The notes beneath the pieces were generated by a model, which saw only the letters and a program-made list of their open reading frames with translations, searched no databases and was not told the origin of the DNA. A DNA stretch of 64,000 nucleotides from Kineococcus endophyticus (GTDB taxonomy: Bacteria > Actinomycetota > Actinomycetes > Actinomycetales > Kineococcaceae): assembly GCF_040796495.1 (NCBI RefSeq), contig NZ_JBFNQN010000018.1:35539-99538 (forward strand). Direction: 5' to 3'. Shown one piece after another: positions 52,737 to 61,689 of the stretch. Both the position numbers and the translations under genes were made by a program. The first letter of the stretch is position 1. Every line of letters starts with the position of its first letter.

Positions 52737-53564
52737 ATGCGTAGGACTTTTATCTCCGCCTCTACAGGACTGGTGCTGGCGTCCGCGCTTCTGCTATCCG
52801 GTTGCTCCAAGTCATCTTCGGCGGATCAGCAGCCGGCAGACTCGACCGCCAAAGCTGTAATTGACAAAGTTAGTGGAACTATTCGGCTACCTCTGGACCG
52901 TTACGGCATGAATCACTCCGAGCAAGCGACTATCGATCTCGGATATCAACTTGCGACGCGTGATTGCATGAAGAAAGACGGATTCGACTACCAGGTGGTT
53001 GACGCTCGCGCCGATCCGACCCCTGTGGATAGGCGCTACGGTGTATGGGTTGAAAACGAGGCTGCTCAGAATGGATACGAAACTCCGGCCGACACGCCGT
53101 CGCAAGTAAAGTTGCAGCAGCTCAATTCTGCCGCGAACCCCGAGGGTTGGGACGCCTCCCATCTGCGCTGTGGTCAGGAAGCTGCGAAGACTTATATCGC
53201 TAACTCCTTGCCATCAGACCTTAGCGCATTCCAGGGGTACGAGGACTTCATGACTCTTCCTCAGACCAAAAAAGTTCTGGATGACTGGCGGCAATGTCTT
53301 TCCAGTCAGAACGTGAATCCGCCGCGTGACGGCTGGGTCCCTTCTTCTGCGATGAGCGGCGGCAAAGAAAATGAGATCAAGATCGCCCTGATCGACGTTA
53401 AATGTAAAGAGGAAAACGGCACCGTTCAGAAGCTGGCTGACATCGAGGCATCTTTGCAAATGCCCAAGGTGCGCGCCGACGAACCTCAGCTGGTGGATCA
53501 ACGGAAAGCTGTTGATGACGCTCTAAAGGCGGCAAACAAGATCATTGCGGCGAACGGTCTATGA
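52737..53564 (+). CDS. Lipoprotein, first gene of a MacAB-like exporter operon
   Basis: A protein of 275 residues with a lipobox (LLLSGC, Cys23). The mature part is helical with four cysteines spaced as CMKKDGF, LRCGQEA, WRQCLSS and VKCKEEN, likely two disulfides, and KIIAANGL at the end. No named domain is recognised. ATG 52737 follows GGAGGACTCACCATA. Its stop overlaps the adaptor gene (ATGA 53561), so it belongs to the exporter. Base composition is clearly less GC-rich than in genes before 52.5 kb, with AT-ending codons common. It may bind the exported or sensed compound outside the cell. Confidence 0.6.
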   Translation: MRRTFISASTGLVLASALLLSGCSKSSSADQQPADSTAKAVIDKVSGTIRLPLDRYGMNHSEQATIDLGYQLATRDCMKKDGFDYQVVDARADPTPVDRRYGVWVENEAAQNGYETPADTPSQVKLQQLNSAANPEGWDASHLRCGQEAAKTYIANSLPSDLSAFQGYEDFMTLPQTKKVLDDWRQCLSSQNVNPPRDGWVPSSAMSGGKENEIKIALIDVKCKEENGTVQKLADIEASLQMPKVRADEPQLVDQRKAVDDALKAANKIIAANGL

Positions 53565-54802
53565 CGCGCCGTCAAGACACCATCCGATTTGTCGCTCGGC
53601 CCGGAATCTTAGTTGCCGTTGTCGTTTCTTGCGCTGCGCTTACCGGGGCCGGATTCTTGGCAGGCACACAAGTGAAGTCGCCTGCCGACGCAGCCGCAGA
53701 ACGGGCTCCAGCTGCAATCACAACGTATGCCCAGGTTGAAGACCGTTCTGTTACCCCCAGTGTTGTCCTTCAAGGAAAGGTCACTGCACAAAGCACCTTG
53801 CCTGTGAACGCGTTCCTTCCTCAGGGCACGTCACGCGCCGTCGTGACTGAGACGCCTCTGCAGAATGGGGCAGCAGTTTCTGACGGTTCTGTCTTGGTCG
53901 GAATCTCAGGAAGACCCGTCATTGCGCTCATGCTGCAAGCACCGCTTTACCGGTCGCTCCACTCTGGCGACGAGGGAGACGACGTCTCCTCGGTTCAGCA
54001 GAAGCTAAAAGATCTGGGCTTCTTCAGGGGCCGACTCACTGGTCGGGTCGACAATGAGACACAACTCGCCGTCGCCAAAATGTACGACAGTCTTGGATAT
54101 GAGCCGCCGGCTCCTTCCGCGGATGTTGAGTCCGCTAAAAATGACGCCGAGAACGCGCTCCAAGAGGCGCAGCAGGCGGTTCCGTCCGATCCTGCTCTCA
54201 TCAAGTCGTTGACAATGCAAGTGCAAGCTGCGAGAGCTGCGGCAGGTACATGGATCAACCTCGACGAATGGTTCGCTGTCCCCCAAGGAGCCATCGTAGT
54301 GAGCGCACCCGTTAAGGGTTCTCAGATTGAGGTTGGTCAATCAGTTATGAACCTCAGTGTCGGAAAAAGAACTGTAACGGCTCGCGCAAACCTCCTCCAG
54401 CTCGAGAGCCTGCCCTTGGGGACGCGGGTCAAGGTGGCCCTCGTCGGCGCTCCCGACTCGGCCCTGACGGGGAACGTGCTGTCAATCGGTTCTTTCGTGG
54501 AAGCCGACGCGAATGGAAGTCAGGCGGGTAAAGATGTGACAATAGAGGTGCCAGCCCAAGATGACGACGACATTCCGGCCGACGCTGCAGTCCAGGTGTC
54601 TACGTCAACTGTGGCGGCACCGGGCCCCGCGGTTCCACTGACTGCTCTCCGACAAGATTCAAAAGGAACTTTCGTCCTAGCCAAGGCTCAGGCGGGACCT
54701 AAGCGCGTTGATGTTTCTGTCAGTCGTCAAGCAGACGGATGGGCGGCTCTCGCCAACGCCGGCTCTCTCCGAATCGGTGACAGCGTTGTAACGAGCATGT
54801 AG
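53561..54802 (+). CDS. Membrane-fusion/adaptor protein with peptidoglycan-binding domain
   Basis: A protein of 413 residues. One N-terminal membrane helix (GILVAVVVSCAALTGAGFLA), then a barrel-sandwich part (VVLQGKVTAQSTLPVNAFLP), a PG_binding_1 motif (VSSVQQKLKDLGFFRGRLTG) and a helical hairpin (AENALQEAQQAVPSDPALIK), then a second beta part (AIVVSAPVKGSQIEVGQSVM). This is the composition of actinobacterial MacA/HlyD-like adaptors associated with ABC permeases. It should connect the transporter to the cell wall layer. It is overlapped by the lipoprotein gene and followed by the ATPase gene after 13 bases. Confidence 0.75.
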   Translation: MTRRQDTIRFVARPGILVAVVVSCAALTGAGFLAGTQVKSPADAAAERAPAAITTYAQVEDRSVTPSVVLQGKVTAQSTLPVNAFLPQGTSRAVVTETPLQNGAAVSDGSVLVGISGRPVIALMLQAPLYRSLHSGDEGDDVSSVQQKLKDLGFFRGRLTGRVDNETQLAVAKMYDSLGYEPPAPSADVESAKNDAENALQEAQQAVPSDPALIKSLTMQVQAARAAAGTWINLDEWFAVPQGAIVVSAPVKGSQIEVGQSVMNLSVGKRTVTARANLLQLESLPLGTRVKVALVGAPDSALTGNVLSIGSFVEADANGSQAGKDVTIEVPAQDDDDIPADAAVQVSTSTVAAPGPAVPLTALRQDSKGTFVLAKAQAGPKRVDVSVSRQADGWAALANAGSLRIGDSVVTSM

Positions 54803-54815
54803 GGAGACAACCTCG

Positions 54816-55502
54816 ATGCCTGCCCTCCTCAGTCTCTGCGACGTCGAACGGACCTACTCTGGACCACCGCTCGTCCGAGCCCTAAGATCAGCCAACCTGT
54901 CCGTCGAGCCAGGCGAGTTCGTGGCAATTACGGGACCCTCGGGTGCGGGCAAATCTACGCTGCTGAACATTATTGGCCTGCTGGATACGCCATCATCAGG
55001 CCTCTATTGTATAAATGGTCAAGACGTGTCTGCTTTGACCACTCGAGCAAAAGACAATCTACGCTCACGAGTGTTCGGATTCGTTTTTCAGTCATCATAT
55101 CTGCTTGCAAGTCGTACCGTGGCCGCCAACGTTTCCCTCGGATTGGCTATTCAAGGTCTCCCTCGACGAGAGAGGGTCCCTCGAGTCAAAGAAGCTTTAG
55201 AGATTGTTGGTGTTGGCCACAGGTGGGATGCATTAGGTAAAGATCTGTCAGGCGGCGAGAGGCAACGGGTCGCTCTGGCTAGGGCCTTGGCGACTCGTCC
55301 GCAGATCGTGTTGGCAGATGAGCCGACCGGTAATCTGGATAGCGAGAACACCGAGAATGTCATTGATCTTTTCGGTCGCATTCACGCAAGTGGAGTGACT
55401 CTTGTAGTCATCACCCATACTGCCGCCGTAGCCGAGGCCGCCAGCCGGGAAGTCCGCATTCTCGACGGGAGGATGACCGACCTTGAAGAAAAAACACGAT
55501 AG
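54816..55502 (+). CDS. ABC transporter ATPase (MacB/LolD type)
   Basis: A protein of 228 residues. Walker A is GPSGAGKSTLLN, Q-loop region VFGFVFQSSYLLASRTV, ABC signature LSGGERQRVALARAL, Walker B IVLADEPTGNLD and the H-switch VVITHT. The length and sequence are those of MacB/LolD ATPases that pair with FtsX-like permeases. It overlaps the permease gene by 20 bases. It powers export or extraction of a substrate such as a peptide or lipid-linked molecule; the substrate is unknown. Confidence 0.9.
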   Translation: MPALLSLCDVERTYSGPPLVRALRSANLSVEPGEFVAITGPSGAGKSTLLNIIGLLDTPSSGLYCINGQDVSALTTRAKDNLRSRVFGFVFQSSYLLASRTVAANVSLGLAIQGLPRRERVPRVKEALEIVGVGHRWDALGKDLSGGERQRVALARALATRPQIVLADEPTGNLDSENTENVIDLFGRIHASGVTLVVITHTAAVAEAASREVRILDGRMTDLEEKTR

Positions 55503-56712
55503 ATCGGGGCACAGCCTCTCTATTGTCGATGACGTCCTCGATACGCTTTCAAGTCTCGCCGAAAAACCGGCGCGCTTCATCCTGCTCATCATTGTGTTTT
55601 CTCTCGGCGCCGGAGGGGCAGTCGCCGCTAGAGGCATCACAGAGTCATCGGCGGAGCAAGTTGCTCAATCCATCACAAGCTCCTCTCTTGACTGGGCCAC
55701 CTTTCGGGTCACGGAAGCGGAGGCAGACAATGGATCTGCCCTCAACCCTGCAGCTTCGGGGCGCTTCCCGAACGTGGGTGTTGCCCGTCTTCATTCACTT
55801 CCGCACGTATTGAGTGTTGGGCTGAGCTGGACAATTCCTAGCGATAAAGTCTCCGTGAGCCAGCTGGCCGGCTCTGAGTCGGCCTCAGAGGTTCGGGTGG
55901 TGGGAGCAAACGGTGATTGGATTCGGCAGAGTGGTGTGGTGTCTACCCCCAGCAATTCGCCCGACCTCCTCGATATCTCGAATCTGACGAATGTAGCGCT
56001 GGTAGGTGTCGTAGCAGCCAAGCAGCTGAGTGTTCAAGGTGGCGGCATCGGCCAGCAAGTGTGGATCAATGGGGAACAGTTTACTGTTGCTGGTCTCCTG
56101 GTTGATGGCGGTGACGGTGGTATCAATAACTCGATTGTCATCTCTGGTTCGGACGCAGATCGAATCTCGCAGAACGCTGGCGAACAGCTGCTTACAATCC
56201 ACACGACACCTAACGCGGCGAGCGTAGTTTCCGAGGCCGTCCCTCCTACCCTGGATGCGACGAACCCTGGCCGATATGTGGCTGACTCTGTTGTCGACCT
56301 CAGCAATCTGCGTCGCGGTGTGTCGTCGCAAATGGCGCGGACAGTCGCGGTTCTTTCACTTCTGCTTTTGTTTGCCGCCAGCGTGACAACAGCAAACACT
56401 ATGATCATGTCGGTCATGACGAGGACCCCAGAAGTTGCGCTGCGCCGAGCGATGGGTCTGTCCAAACTGCGCGTTGCCCGCCTGTTTGTTCTCGAAGGCG
56501 GGTTGATTGGAGCGCTGGGTGGATGTGTGGGGGCTGCCCTAGGGATCATAGGGGTTGTGATTGGGGCACTAGTCCAAGATTGGACACCAGTTCTTTCGGT
56601 CTCCTTGGTCCCGTTGGGGGTGGCGTCTGGGGCGATTGTCGGTGTCTTGTCAGCCCTGTACCCAGCGTTGCGTGCAGCGAGGATCGACCCATCTATTGCT
56701 ATGCGCGCGTAG
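55483..56712 (+). CDS. ABC transporter permease, FtsX/MacB type
   Basis: A protein of 409 residues starting at TTG 55483 inside the ATPase gene. It has an N-terminal membrane helix (ARFILLIIVFSLGAGGAVAA), a large extracytoplasmic domain of about 220 residues and three C-terminal helices (TVAVLSLLLLFAASVTTANT, IGALGGCVGAALGIIGVVIG, LGVASGAIVGVLSALYPALR), as in FtsX/MacB permeases. The segment VMTRTPEVALRRAMGLSKLR is the coupling helix. It completes a four-gene exporter. A strong hairpin (56915-56948) ends the transcript on this side. Confidence 0.9.
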   Translation: MKKKHDRSGHSLSIVDDVLDTLSSLAEKPARFILLIIVFSLGAGGAVAARGITESSAEQVAQSITSSSLDWATFRVTEAEADNGSALNPAASGRFPNVGVARLHSLPHVLSVGLSWTIPSDKVSVSQLAGSESASEVRVVGANGDWIRQSGVVSTPSNSPDLLDISNLTNVALVGVVAAKQLSVQGGGIGQQVWINGEQFTVAGLLVDGGDGGINNSIVISGSDADRISQNAGEQLLTIHTTPNAASVVSEAVPPTLDATNPGRYVADSVVDLSNLRRGVSSQMARTVAVLSLLLLFAASVTTANTMIMSVMTRTPEVALRRAMGLSKLRVARLFVLEGGLIGALGGCVGAALGIIGVVIGALVQDWTPVLSVSLVPLGVASGAIVGVLSALYPALRAARIDPSIAMRA

Positions 56713-56914
56713 TTCCCGGACGGTAGCGTTGGCGGCAGTTCTAGGCGAGCGCGGATGAGGTCTTGGGTATCGGTTATGCCGGCGGTGATGGCGTCTCAGC
56801 GCCGGCCGCAGCGCAGCAGCAGCGTGCGCGGAAGGTTGCGCCGCTAGTTGTGCGGCGGATTCTCAATGATCAGCATTAGCCGTCTCACCTGATGGACCCG
56901 GGCCGGGCCTGGGG

Positions 56915-56948
56915 ACCTCCCAGGCCCCTATCTGGGGGCCCGGGAGGT
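56915..56948. terminator. Bidirectional terminator between exporter operon and lsr2
   Basis: ACCTCCCAGGCCCC (56915-56928) pairs with GGGGCCCGGGAGGT (56935-56948) with one mismatch around a six-base loop. It lies between convergent genes. The preceding 56713-56914 stretch shows no gene. Confidence 0.7.
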
Positions 56949-56985
56949 TGCCGAGGCGCGTCCTTGGCTGGCTGTATAGATCAGG

Positions 56986-57324
56986 TCAGTGGTTGGCTTC
57001 CTGGAAGCGCACAATGAGGTCGTTGCTGAGCCGGCCTCGTTCGGAGACCGAGATCCCCTGGGCCTTGGCCCAGTCCCGCACCTGCTGGGTGTCAGGCCGG
57101 TCGGCGGCCGGCTGGGCCGATGCTCGTCGGGTGGTGGGAGGGCGGCGGCTGCTGAGCTTTCGGGCGCTAATTACGTAAGTCGTGACGGATTCGCGCAGCT
57201 GCTGGGCGTGGGGGGCGTTGAGGTCGATCTCATAGTTGATCCCGTCCAGGGCAAAAGTAATGGTCTCGGTGGCCTCGGAGCCGTCAAGATCGTCAGTCAG
57301 CAGAACACGGGTTGTTTGAGCCAT
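56986..57324 (-). CDS. lsr2: Lsr2 nucleoid-associated xenogeneic silencer
   Basis: A protein of 112 residues. The N-terminal dimerisation part is MAQTTRVLLTDDLDGSEATE, then ITFALDGINYEIDLNAPHAQ, with LRESVTTYVISARKLSSRRP. The C-terminal DNA-binding part is VRDWAKAQGISVSERGRLSN, with the RGR AT-hook-like motif. The start used is ATG 57324; ATG 57330 is also possible. Lsr2 binds AT-rich DNA and silences acquired genes. Finding it next to a less GC-rich exporter operon is suggestive, since such DNA would be its target. It may be an extra, island-encoded paralogue. Confidence 0.9.
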   Translation of the reverse strand: MAQTTRVLLTDDLDGSEATETITFALDGINYEIDLNAPHAQQLRESVTTYVISARKLSSRRPPTTRRASAQPAADRPDTQQVRDWAKAQGISVSERGRLSNDLIVRFQEANH

Positions 57325-57675
57325 GCGGCCCATGATGGTGCAAGTCGCCCGGACAGTAGCCTTCGGGCTTGGTCGACCCAGCAACCCGCACCTCCCCGGA
57401 TCAGCCGTTGCCCGTGCTGGTGATGAGGTGGGCGGGGAGCCCGGGGAGCCCAGGGAGCCCGGGGACGCCCGCACCGCGGGTGATTTGGGCGGCGGTGATG
57501 TCCTCACCGCTGGTGCCGTCCCCGCGCTGAGCGGCCAGGACCTTCTCCCAAGATATCCCCCCCCTGCACGCGGGAGATGCCCCCACCGCGGGTCCGTAAC
57601 CTCGCCGCTGATGGAGTGTCTGTCGCGGTGACCTGCCGGGTGCTGGGCTTCTCCAAGTCAGCGGCGGGCGCCGCG

Positions 57676-57888
57676 TCACCGCTCGCCAGAGCCCCAGCCC
57701 CCCTCGAGGTCCACGACGACGCGCTCGCCCGTGCACAGGGACTCTATGGCGGCGGCGCACACCGCGGTCGCGGCGTACCCGTCCCGGACATCCGGGCCGT
57801 CGACGTTCGTCCCCGCGCGCACCGCGTCGACCCAGCGCTGCACCTCGCAAGCCGCGGCGGAGCGTTCGGCGGGCAGGTCTACCACTAG
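57676..57888 (-). pseudogene. C-terminal fragment of a Gfo/Idh/MocA oxidoreductase
   Basis: About 70 residues: [20 protein letters not shown], then [20 protein letters not shown], then GERVVVDL. This is the C-terminal end pattern of inositol 2-dehydrogenase-like Gfo/Idh/MocA proteins (W.DAIR.G....... DG..A..V..A...S...G). The NAD-binding half is absent. It is an isolated gene ruin in a 0.8-kb stretch with no intact gene. Confidence 0.6.
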
Positions 57889-57959
57889 TGGCGCACCAAC
57901 CAGTCGCCGACGGGACTGGAAACGACGCCCACCTGGTCAACCGTGCCCGCGGCATCCGC

Positions 57960-58107
57960 CACGACGACATCGGACGGACCCCGAGTTCGGCTACCGCCTC
58001 ATCGTCGTGAGCTCGAGCGTCAGGGTGTGGCGGCCTCCCGCAACCGCGTGAACCGGCTCTGGAGCCTGCAGAAGCTGCGCCTGGCTTGCACCTTCTCAGG
58101 CAGCTAA
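57960..58107 (+). pseudogene. IS3-family OrfB fragment (HTH_21 region)
   Basis: Plus-strand sequence encodes PEFGYRLI in one frame and ASRNRVNRLWSLQKLRLA in another. This is the same IS3 OrfB region seen at 22430-22735. It is short, frameshifted and without catalytic residues. Confidence 0.5.
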
Positions 58108-58191
58108 GTGGTCGCGATGGCAAGTAACGCGCCCTCGCTGAATCGCACGCAACGCCGACGCTCGAGACGGTGACGTGTATATGGTCGAGAC

Positions 58192-59136
58192 ATGAGTTCC
58201 AGCGCCAAGACCTATCTGTACCAGAACTACGTGAAAGGATTGCAAACTGCGATCAATAGCGCACTAGCTACTGAATTTCACCCCGGATTCGCCTTCGATG
58301 CTGGCGACGAGTATGAAGTTATCATGTGTAGAGTTCTTCGGCGAATTCTTCCGAACACCTACGGCATTGCAAGGGGGCATATCGTCTCAAGTGACGGTCA
58401 AAGCGTGGGGGATGACATCATCATTTATGATCAATTGCGGATGCCTACGCTTGCACTCCGCACCCAGGGAGACTACTCACAGAAAGAGTTCGTTCCCGTC
58501 GAGGCCGTCTACGCGTACATTGAACTCAAGCACACCCTGAACATAAAAGGCGACCTCGGCGACGGACAGAGTCTTGCAAAAGCGCGCAAGCAGGTTAGTG
58601 AAGCTAAGAAACTGCTGTCTAGGAGACTTTCCGTTCCTCTGCAGCAGTTGACCCCCATGGTCACGCTTGGAAGCACCGTGGAGGTATCGCCACCCCCGGG
58701 ATATCCGGACACGAGGAACCCTCCGTATGGGGTAATCTTCGCGCGCAACGTGCGAGACAAAAAAGGTGACCGCGAATACTTGACAACTTTTGAAGAGATC
58801 CGCGGGAGCTTTCTCAGACAAGAAGGCCAGGCTCCCGTCGAGAGTGAGTTCGGCGCAGATCTGATCCTGCTCGGCGGCAACGTTCTCATGCTTCCCGTCA
58901 GCTTTGAGGAGGATCCCGCTGTCGAGCACTCTCGGGCTCGTTCCCCGTTTCTAGCTCTAGGCGGGCCAGATCCCCATACTCTCGGTCTATGCGCAGCCGA
59001 CGGGCACGCGCCCGCCATGGCCATCCTTTTTTTGCTCTGGGCTCTCGAGTACATGGAGCTTGGTCAGATGCCCTGGTCGTCAATTCTTGATGACGCGTCC
59101 GGCGGTCCGATCAAAATCGGGGATGAAGACGAGTGA
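58192..59136 (+). CDS. DUF6602-like putative nuclease
   Basis: A protein of 314 residues. Conserved-looking points are EYEVIMCRVLRRILPNTYGI, ARGHIVSSDGQSVGDDIIIY and PVEAVYAYIELKHTL. D, then E-x-K, spaced after a 'GHI...G..S.D.IIYD' strand fits a PD-(D/E)XK nuclease-type core, and DUF6602 proteins have this look. The C-terminal half is predicted alpha/beta with no second motif. GC content is below the window average. It stands alone; such genes often occur in defence regions, but activity is not demonstrated. Confidence 0.6.
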   Translation: MSSSAKTYLYQNYVKGLQTAINSALATEFHPGFAFDAGDEYEVIMCRVLRRILPNTYGIARGHIVSSDGQSVGDDIIIYDQLRMPTLALRTQGDYSQKEFVPVEAVYAYIELKHTLNIKGDLGDGQSLAKARKQVSEAKKLLSRRLSVPLQQLTPMVTLGSTVEVSPPPGYPDTRNPPYGVIFARNVRDKKGDREYLTTFEEIRGSFLRQEGQAPVESEFGADLILLGGNVLMLPVSFEEDPAVEHSRARSPFLALGGPDPHTLGLCAADGHAPAMAILFLLWALEYMELGQMPWSSILDDASGGPIKIGDEDE

Positions 59137-59759
59137 AGTGCTGCAAGGCCTTCACCCCGGATCGCCCAATCAGGGTCGAGCTCGGCCACGACGTCGCGAG
59201 GAGCCAGGGCGCGATGAGCCACCGCTTGAGCACAGTCCCAGCTGCAATGGGAACGCTGGGCGGTCTTGGTCACGTGTCCTTCTTCGCACTTAGTATCCGC
59301 AAGCGGGGCGGGTAAGGCGGGTTGCCCCGGCCCTGAGAGTGGGCCGTCATTTAACGGCCGGGGTCGCGGGCGCCTGCCTACTGCCGGGTCAGTGTTTGAT
59401 CAGGTTCAGGCGTAGCGGTGCGGGGTGCAGTTCGGTGATGATGCGGGCTGGGACGTCCGGCGCGACCAGGGAGACCAGGAGCAGCCCGCGCAGGGGCCGG
59501 CGAGGCCGACCCATCGTTGCGGAGTGCTGAGCCAGGTCGGGAACAGTCAGACCAGCCTGCATCCCCTTCACCGCGTGACCGCCCGAGGGGACAGCACGGC
59601 AGAAGCCTCCGACACGCAGCCCCTGGCCGGCCGGGTACGGCCGGAGATGCTGCGTGATCGACATCAGCCCATACGGAGCGGTTGATCAGCCGAATACGGC
59701 GGCACCAAGCAGGCCGTCCTATCGACGAAGGGAAGTCTATCCAGCTACGATCGGTAACT
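59137..59759. other. Stretch with degenerate coding traces only
   Basis: About 620 bases without a supported gene. A hairpin GGCCGT-CATTTA-ACGGCC lies at 59342-59359 and could end the upstream transcript. A 91-residue minus-strand frame (59389-59664) has no recognisable motif and was not called. Confidence 0.4.
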
Positions 59760-60521
59760 GTGAGTGACCTATCGAAGCTTCATGGAGTCTTCGCCCGACG
59801 TGTCACTGAGAACACCGTTGGCCCTGCGGCAACGGTTCTGATCGGAACGTCAGTGGGTCTGACTATGCATGATGCGGCTGCTGCCGTGACTGCGGGGGTG
59901 GGGGTAACTGCAGCGGCGCAACTGATTGATTGGCGAGAGCGTCACAGGAAATCTCGCGCTGAGATGCTTTTAAAAATTGTGCAGCAAAGCGGTGTCGGTG
60001 AGGATTCGCTAGCCGCAATGACGGAGGACCCAGTTAGGGCCCGTACACTAGGTGAGGCCCTGGCGGGCGCTGAATCTGCAACCTTCCATGCGAAGATCAT
60101 TGCGCTTGGAAAAGTGCTAAGCGATTCGGCGAACACAGTGAACATGGTCGAGCAGCGAAGGCTACTCGACCAGTCTATTGTGCTCGGATCGCTGGAAGAG
60201 CTGGATGTGGCTGTTCTTGATTGCTTCAGCTTGGATCCACCTCAAACTATCTACCCTGATGAGCGACCAGCGGCGGAACGTTCTTGGCGATGGGCCGCCC
60301 TGAATCTTCAATTAAATGAGAGCGAATTGAAGTTAGGTCATCTACTGGCTGCAACTTTGAGTCGACTAGTGGGTCAGGGTTTGGTGTATCGCGACGCTAA
60401 TGATGTGGACGGCGAATACTGGGGTCGGACCGGATATGGGGACAAGATAATGACCCGCCTATACGAAGCTAGAGATATTTCATCGGAAATTATCAGCAGG
60501 GAGTACGATCCGGCGGGATGA
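59760..60521 (+). CDS. Membrane-associated protein of unknown family
   Basis: A protein of 253 residues from GTG 59760 (an upstream in-frame start at 59682 is possible). Early glycine/alanine helices (VGPAATVLIGTSVGLTMHDA, AAAVTAGVGVTAAAQLI) probably span or enter the membrane. A charged helical part follows (ERHRKSRAEMLLKIVQQSGV), then a C-terminal region like a winged helix (ESELKLGHLLAATLSRLVGQ, GLVYRDAND). GC content is low for the window. Function is unknown; it is cut off from the neighbours by gene ruins. Confidence 0.5.
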   Translation: MSDLSKLHGVFARRVTENTVGPAATVLIGTSVGLTMHDAAAAVTAGVGVTAAAQLIDWRERHRKSRAEMLLKIVQQSGVGEDSLAAMTEDPVRARTLGEALAGAESATFHAKIIALGKVLSDSANTVNMVEQRRLLDQSIVLGSLEELDVAVLDCFSLDPPQTIYPDERPAAERSWRWAALNLQLNESELKLGHLLAATLSRLVGQGLVYRDANDVDGEYWGRTGYGDKIMTRLYEARDISSEIISREYDPAG

Positions 60522-60564
60522 ATACTTTGTTGGTGTATTTCGTCGGCTACCGAGCTGGTGCCTA

Positions 60565-60864
60565 GGCTCTTCGGATCTACGGGTGGGGAGGATGAGCTGA
60601 CCTCTTGGCCAAGGGGCAGGCCCGTAGCGAGACCATCCGCTCGTACAACTGCCCCGGTGACGGTCCGGTCCCCGCGCAGAAACCGGCTTAGCAGGCCCGC
60701 GGCCTCCAGATCGGTCAGGCTAACTCGAGCAGCTCCTGCGCGCCGGGGTTATCGAGGTGGTTGCCGTGGCAGCCGGTTTGCAAGCTACTGATCATCCACC
60801 GCATCGCGGTCGCGTCCTCGGCCAGACCACTCTCAGGTCGGCAACCGTGCGGGCACGGCATTGA
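60565..60864 (-). pseudogene. YkgJ-like gene remnant (copy 3) with IS-end motif
   Basis: The minus strand encodes MPCPHGCRPESGLAEDATAM, RWMISSLQTGCHGNHLDNPG and, after a stop and frame change, LTDLEAAGLLSRFLRGDRTV. This is the C-terminal third of the cysteine-cluster protein at 43277-43822. The flanking bases up to GGCTCTTCGGATCT (60565-60578) match those after copy 1, so the gene end and the element end were copied as one block. Confidence 0.75.
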
Positions 60865-60980
60865 GGGGTCCTCTAGAGATAACGATGCCACTCCCTGTAT
60901 AACCGGCGGTCCTGCCGAAAAGAGGGGTGTGCCTGACGTCGGCGGCTCTAGGATTCATACAGGTCCACATCAGGAGTGAC

Positions 60981-61613
60981 ATGCGACTCGCAGACGCCAC
61001 CGGCGACGACGACCCCGAACGCTTGATCAGTGGCCCCGACGCGGCTGCCATCCTCGGTACCGGCCTCCAAAGGCAAATGGTGGAGGTGCTGCTGCCATCC
61101 ATGAGCCTCGTCCGGTTGCAAACGGACCAGCTCGTCCCCCGTCTCTTACCCAGCCTCAGTGCACTCTTCGACACCAAGGCACTCCTCGGGGTCGACATGG
61201 ATCAGATCGTGCCCCGTCTCCTCCCTGACCTAGGAGCGCTCCTCCCCGCCTTCGACACAACGGCACTACTCGGTCCCGGTGTGGGCCAGATGCTCCGAAC
61301 GACTCTCAGTAGGCAAGAGCGACAGGAGATCGAAGACGCCATCCGGGAAGCGACTGAGCTGACCGAGGAGGTCGGTGACATCGACCTACCGGACTCCCTC
61401 GACGAGGTCCTCCCCGAGAACCGTCGGGCACGCCTGGTCGCCTTCCGTGCACGGCTCGGGGACACGCTCCAGAAGCTCGCGCACACGGAGAAGGTGTTGC
61501 AAGGCAGAGTGAAAGGCGCCAACGAGGCGGTGGAGACGTACTCGAAGGGAATCCAGAACCTGATCTCCGCTCTCGTGGTCCTCTACGTCCTCATCGACCA
61601 GCTCGTGAAGTAG
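60981..61613 (+). CDS. Hypothetical protein with C-terminal membrane anchor and internal repeats
   Basis: A protein of 210 residues from ATG 60981. Two similar units of about 35 residues each contain (Q)(L/I)VPRLLPxLxAL and FDT.ALLG. A highly charged coiled segment follows (RQEIEDAIREATELTEEVGD), then a long helix and a final hydrophobic stretch (LISALVVLYVLIDQLVK) that could be a tail anchor. It is of unknown family. The coiled coil plus tail anchor suggest a membrane-tethered scaffold; this is inference. Confidence 0.5.
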   Translation: MRLADATGDDDPERLISGPDAAAILGTGLQRQMVEVLLPSMSLVRLQTDQLVPRLLPSLSALFDTKALLGVDMDQIVPRLLPDLGALLPAFDTTALLGPGVGQMLRTTLSRQERQEIEDAIREATELTEEVGDIDLPDSLDEVLPENRRARLVAFRARLGDTLQKLAHTEKVLQGRVKGANEAVETYSKGIQNLISALVVLYVLIDQLVK

Positions 61614-61689
61614 CGTCACTTACCTCACCTGCCCGCGAGTAGCTTGCTCGGTAGTTGCTAGCAGAAGGCCATCAGGAGGTTCGGGTAGT

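Noticed and set aside
59389..59664. 91-residue minus-strand frame
   Set aside because: No motif, no good start and location in a ruin-rich gap; not enough evidence for a gene.
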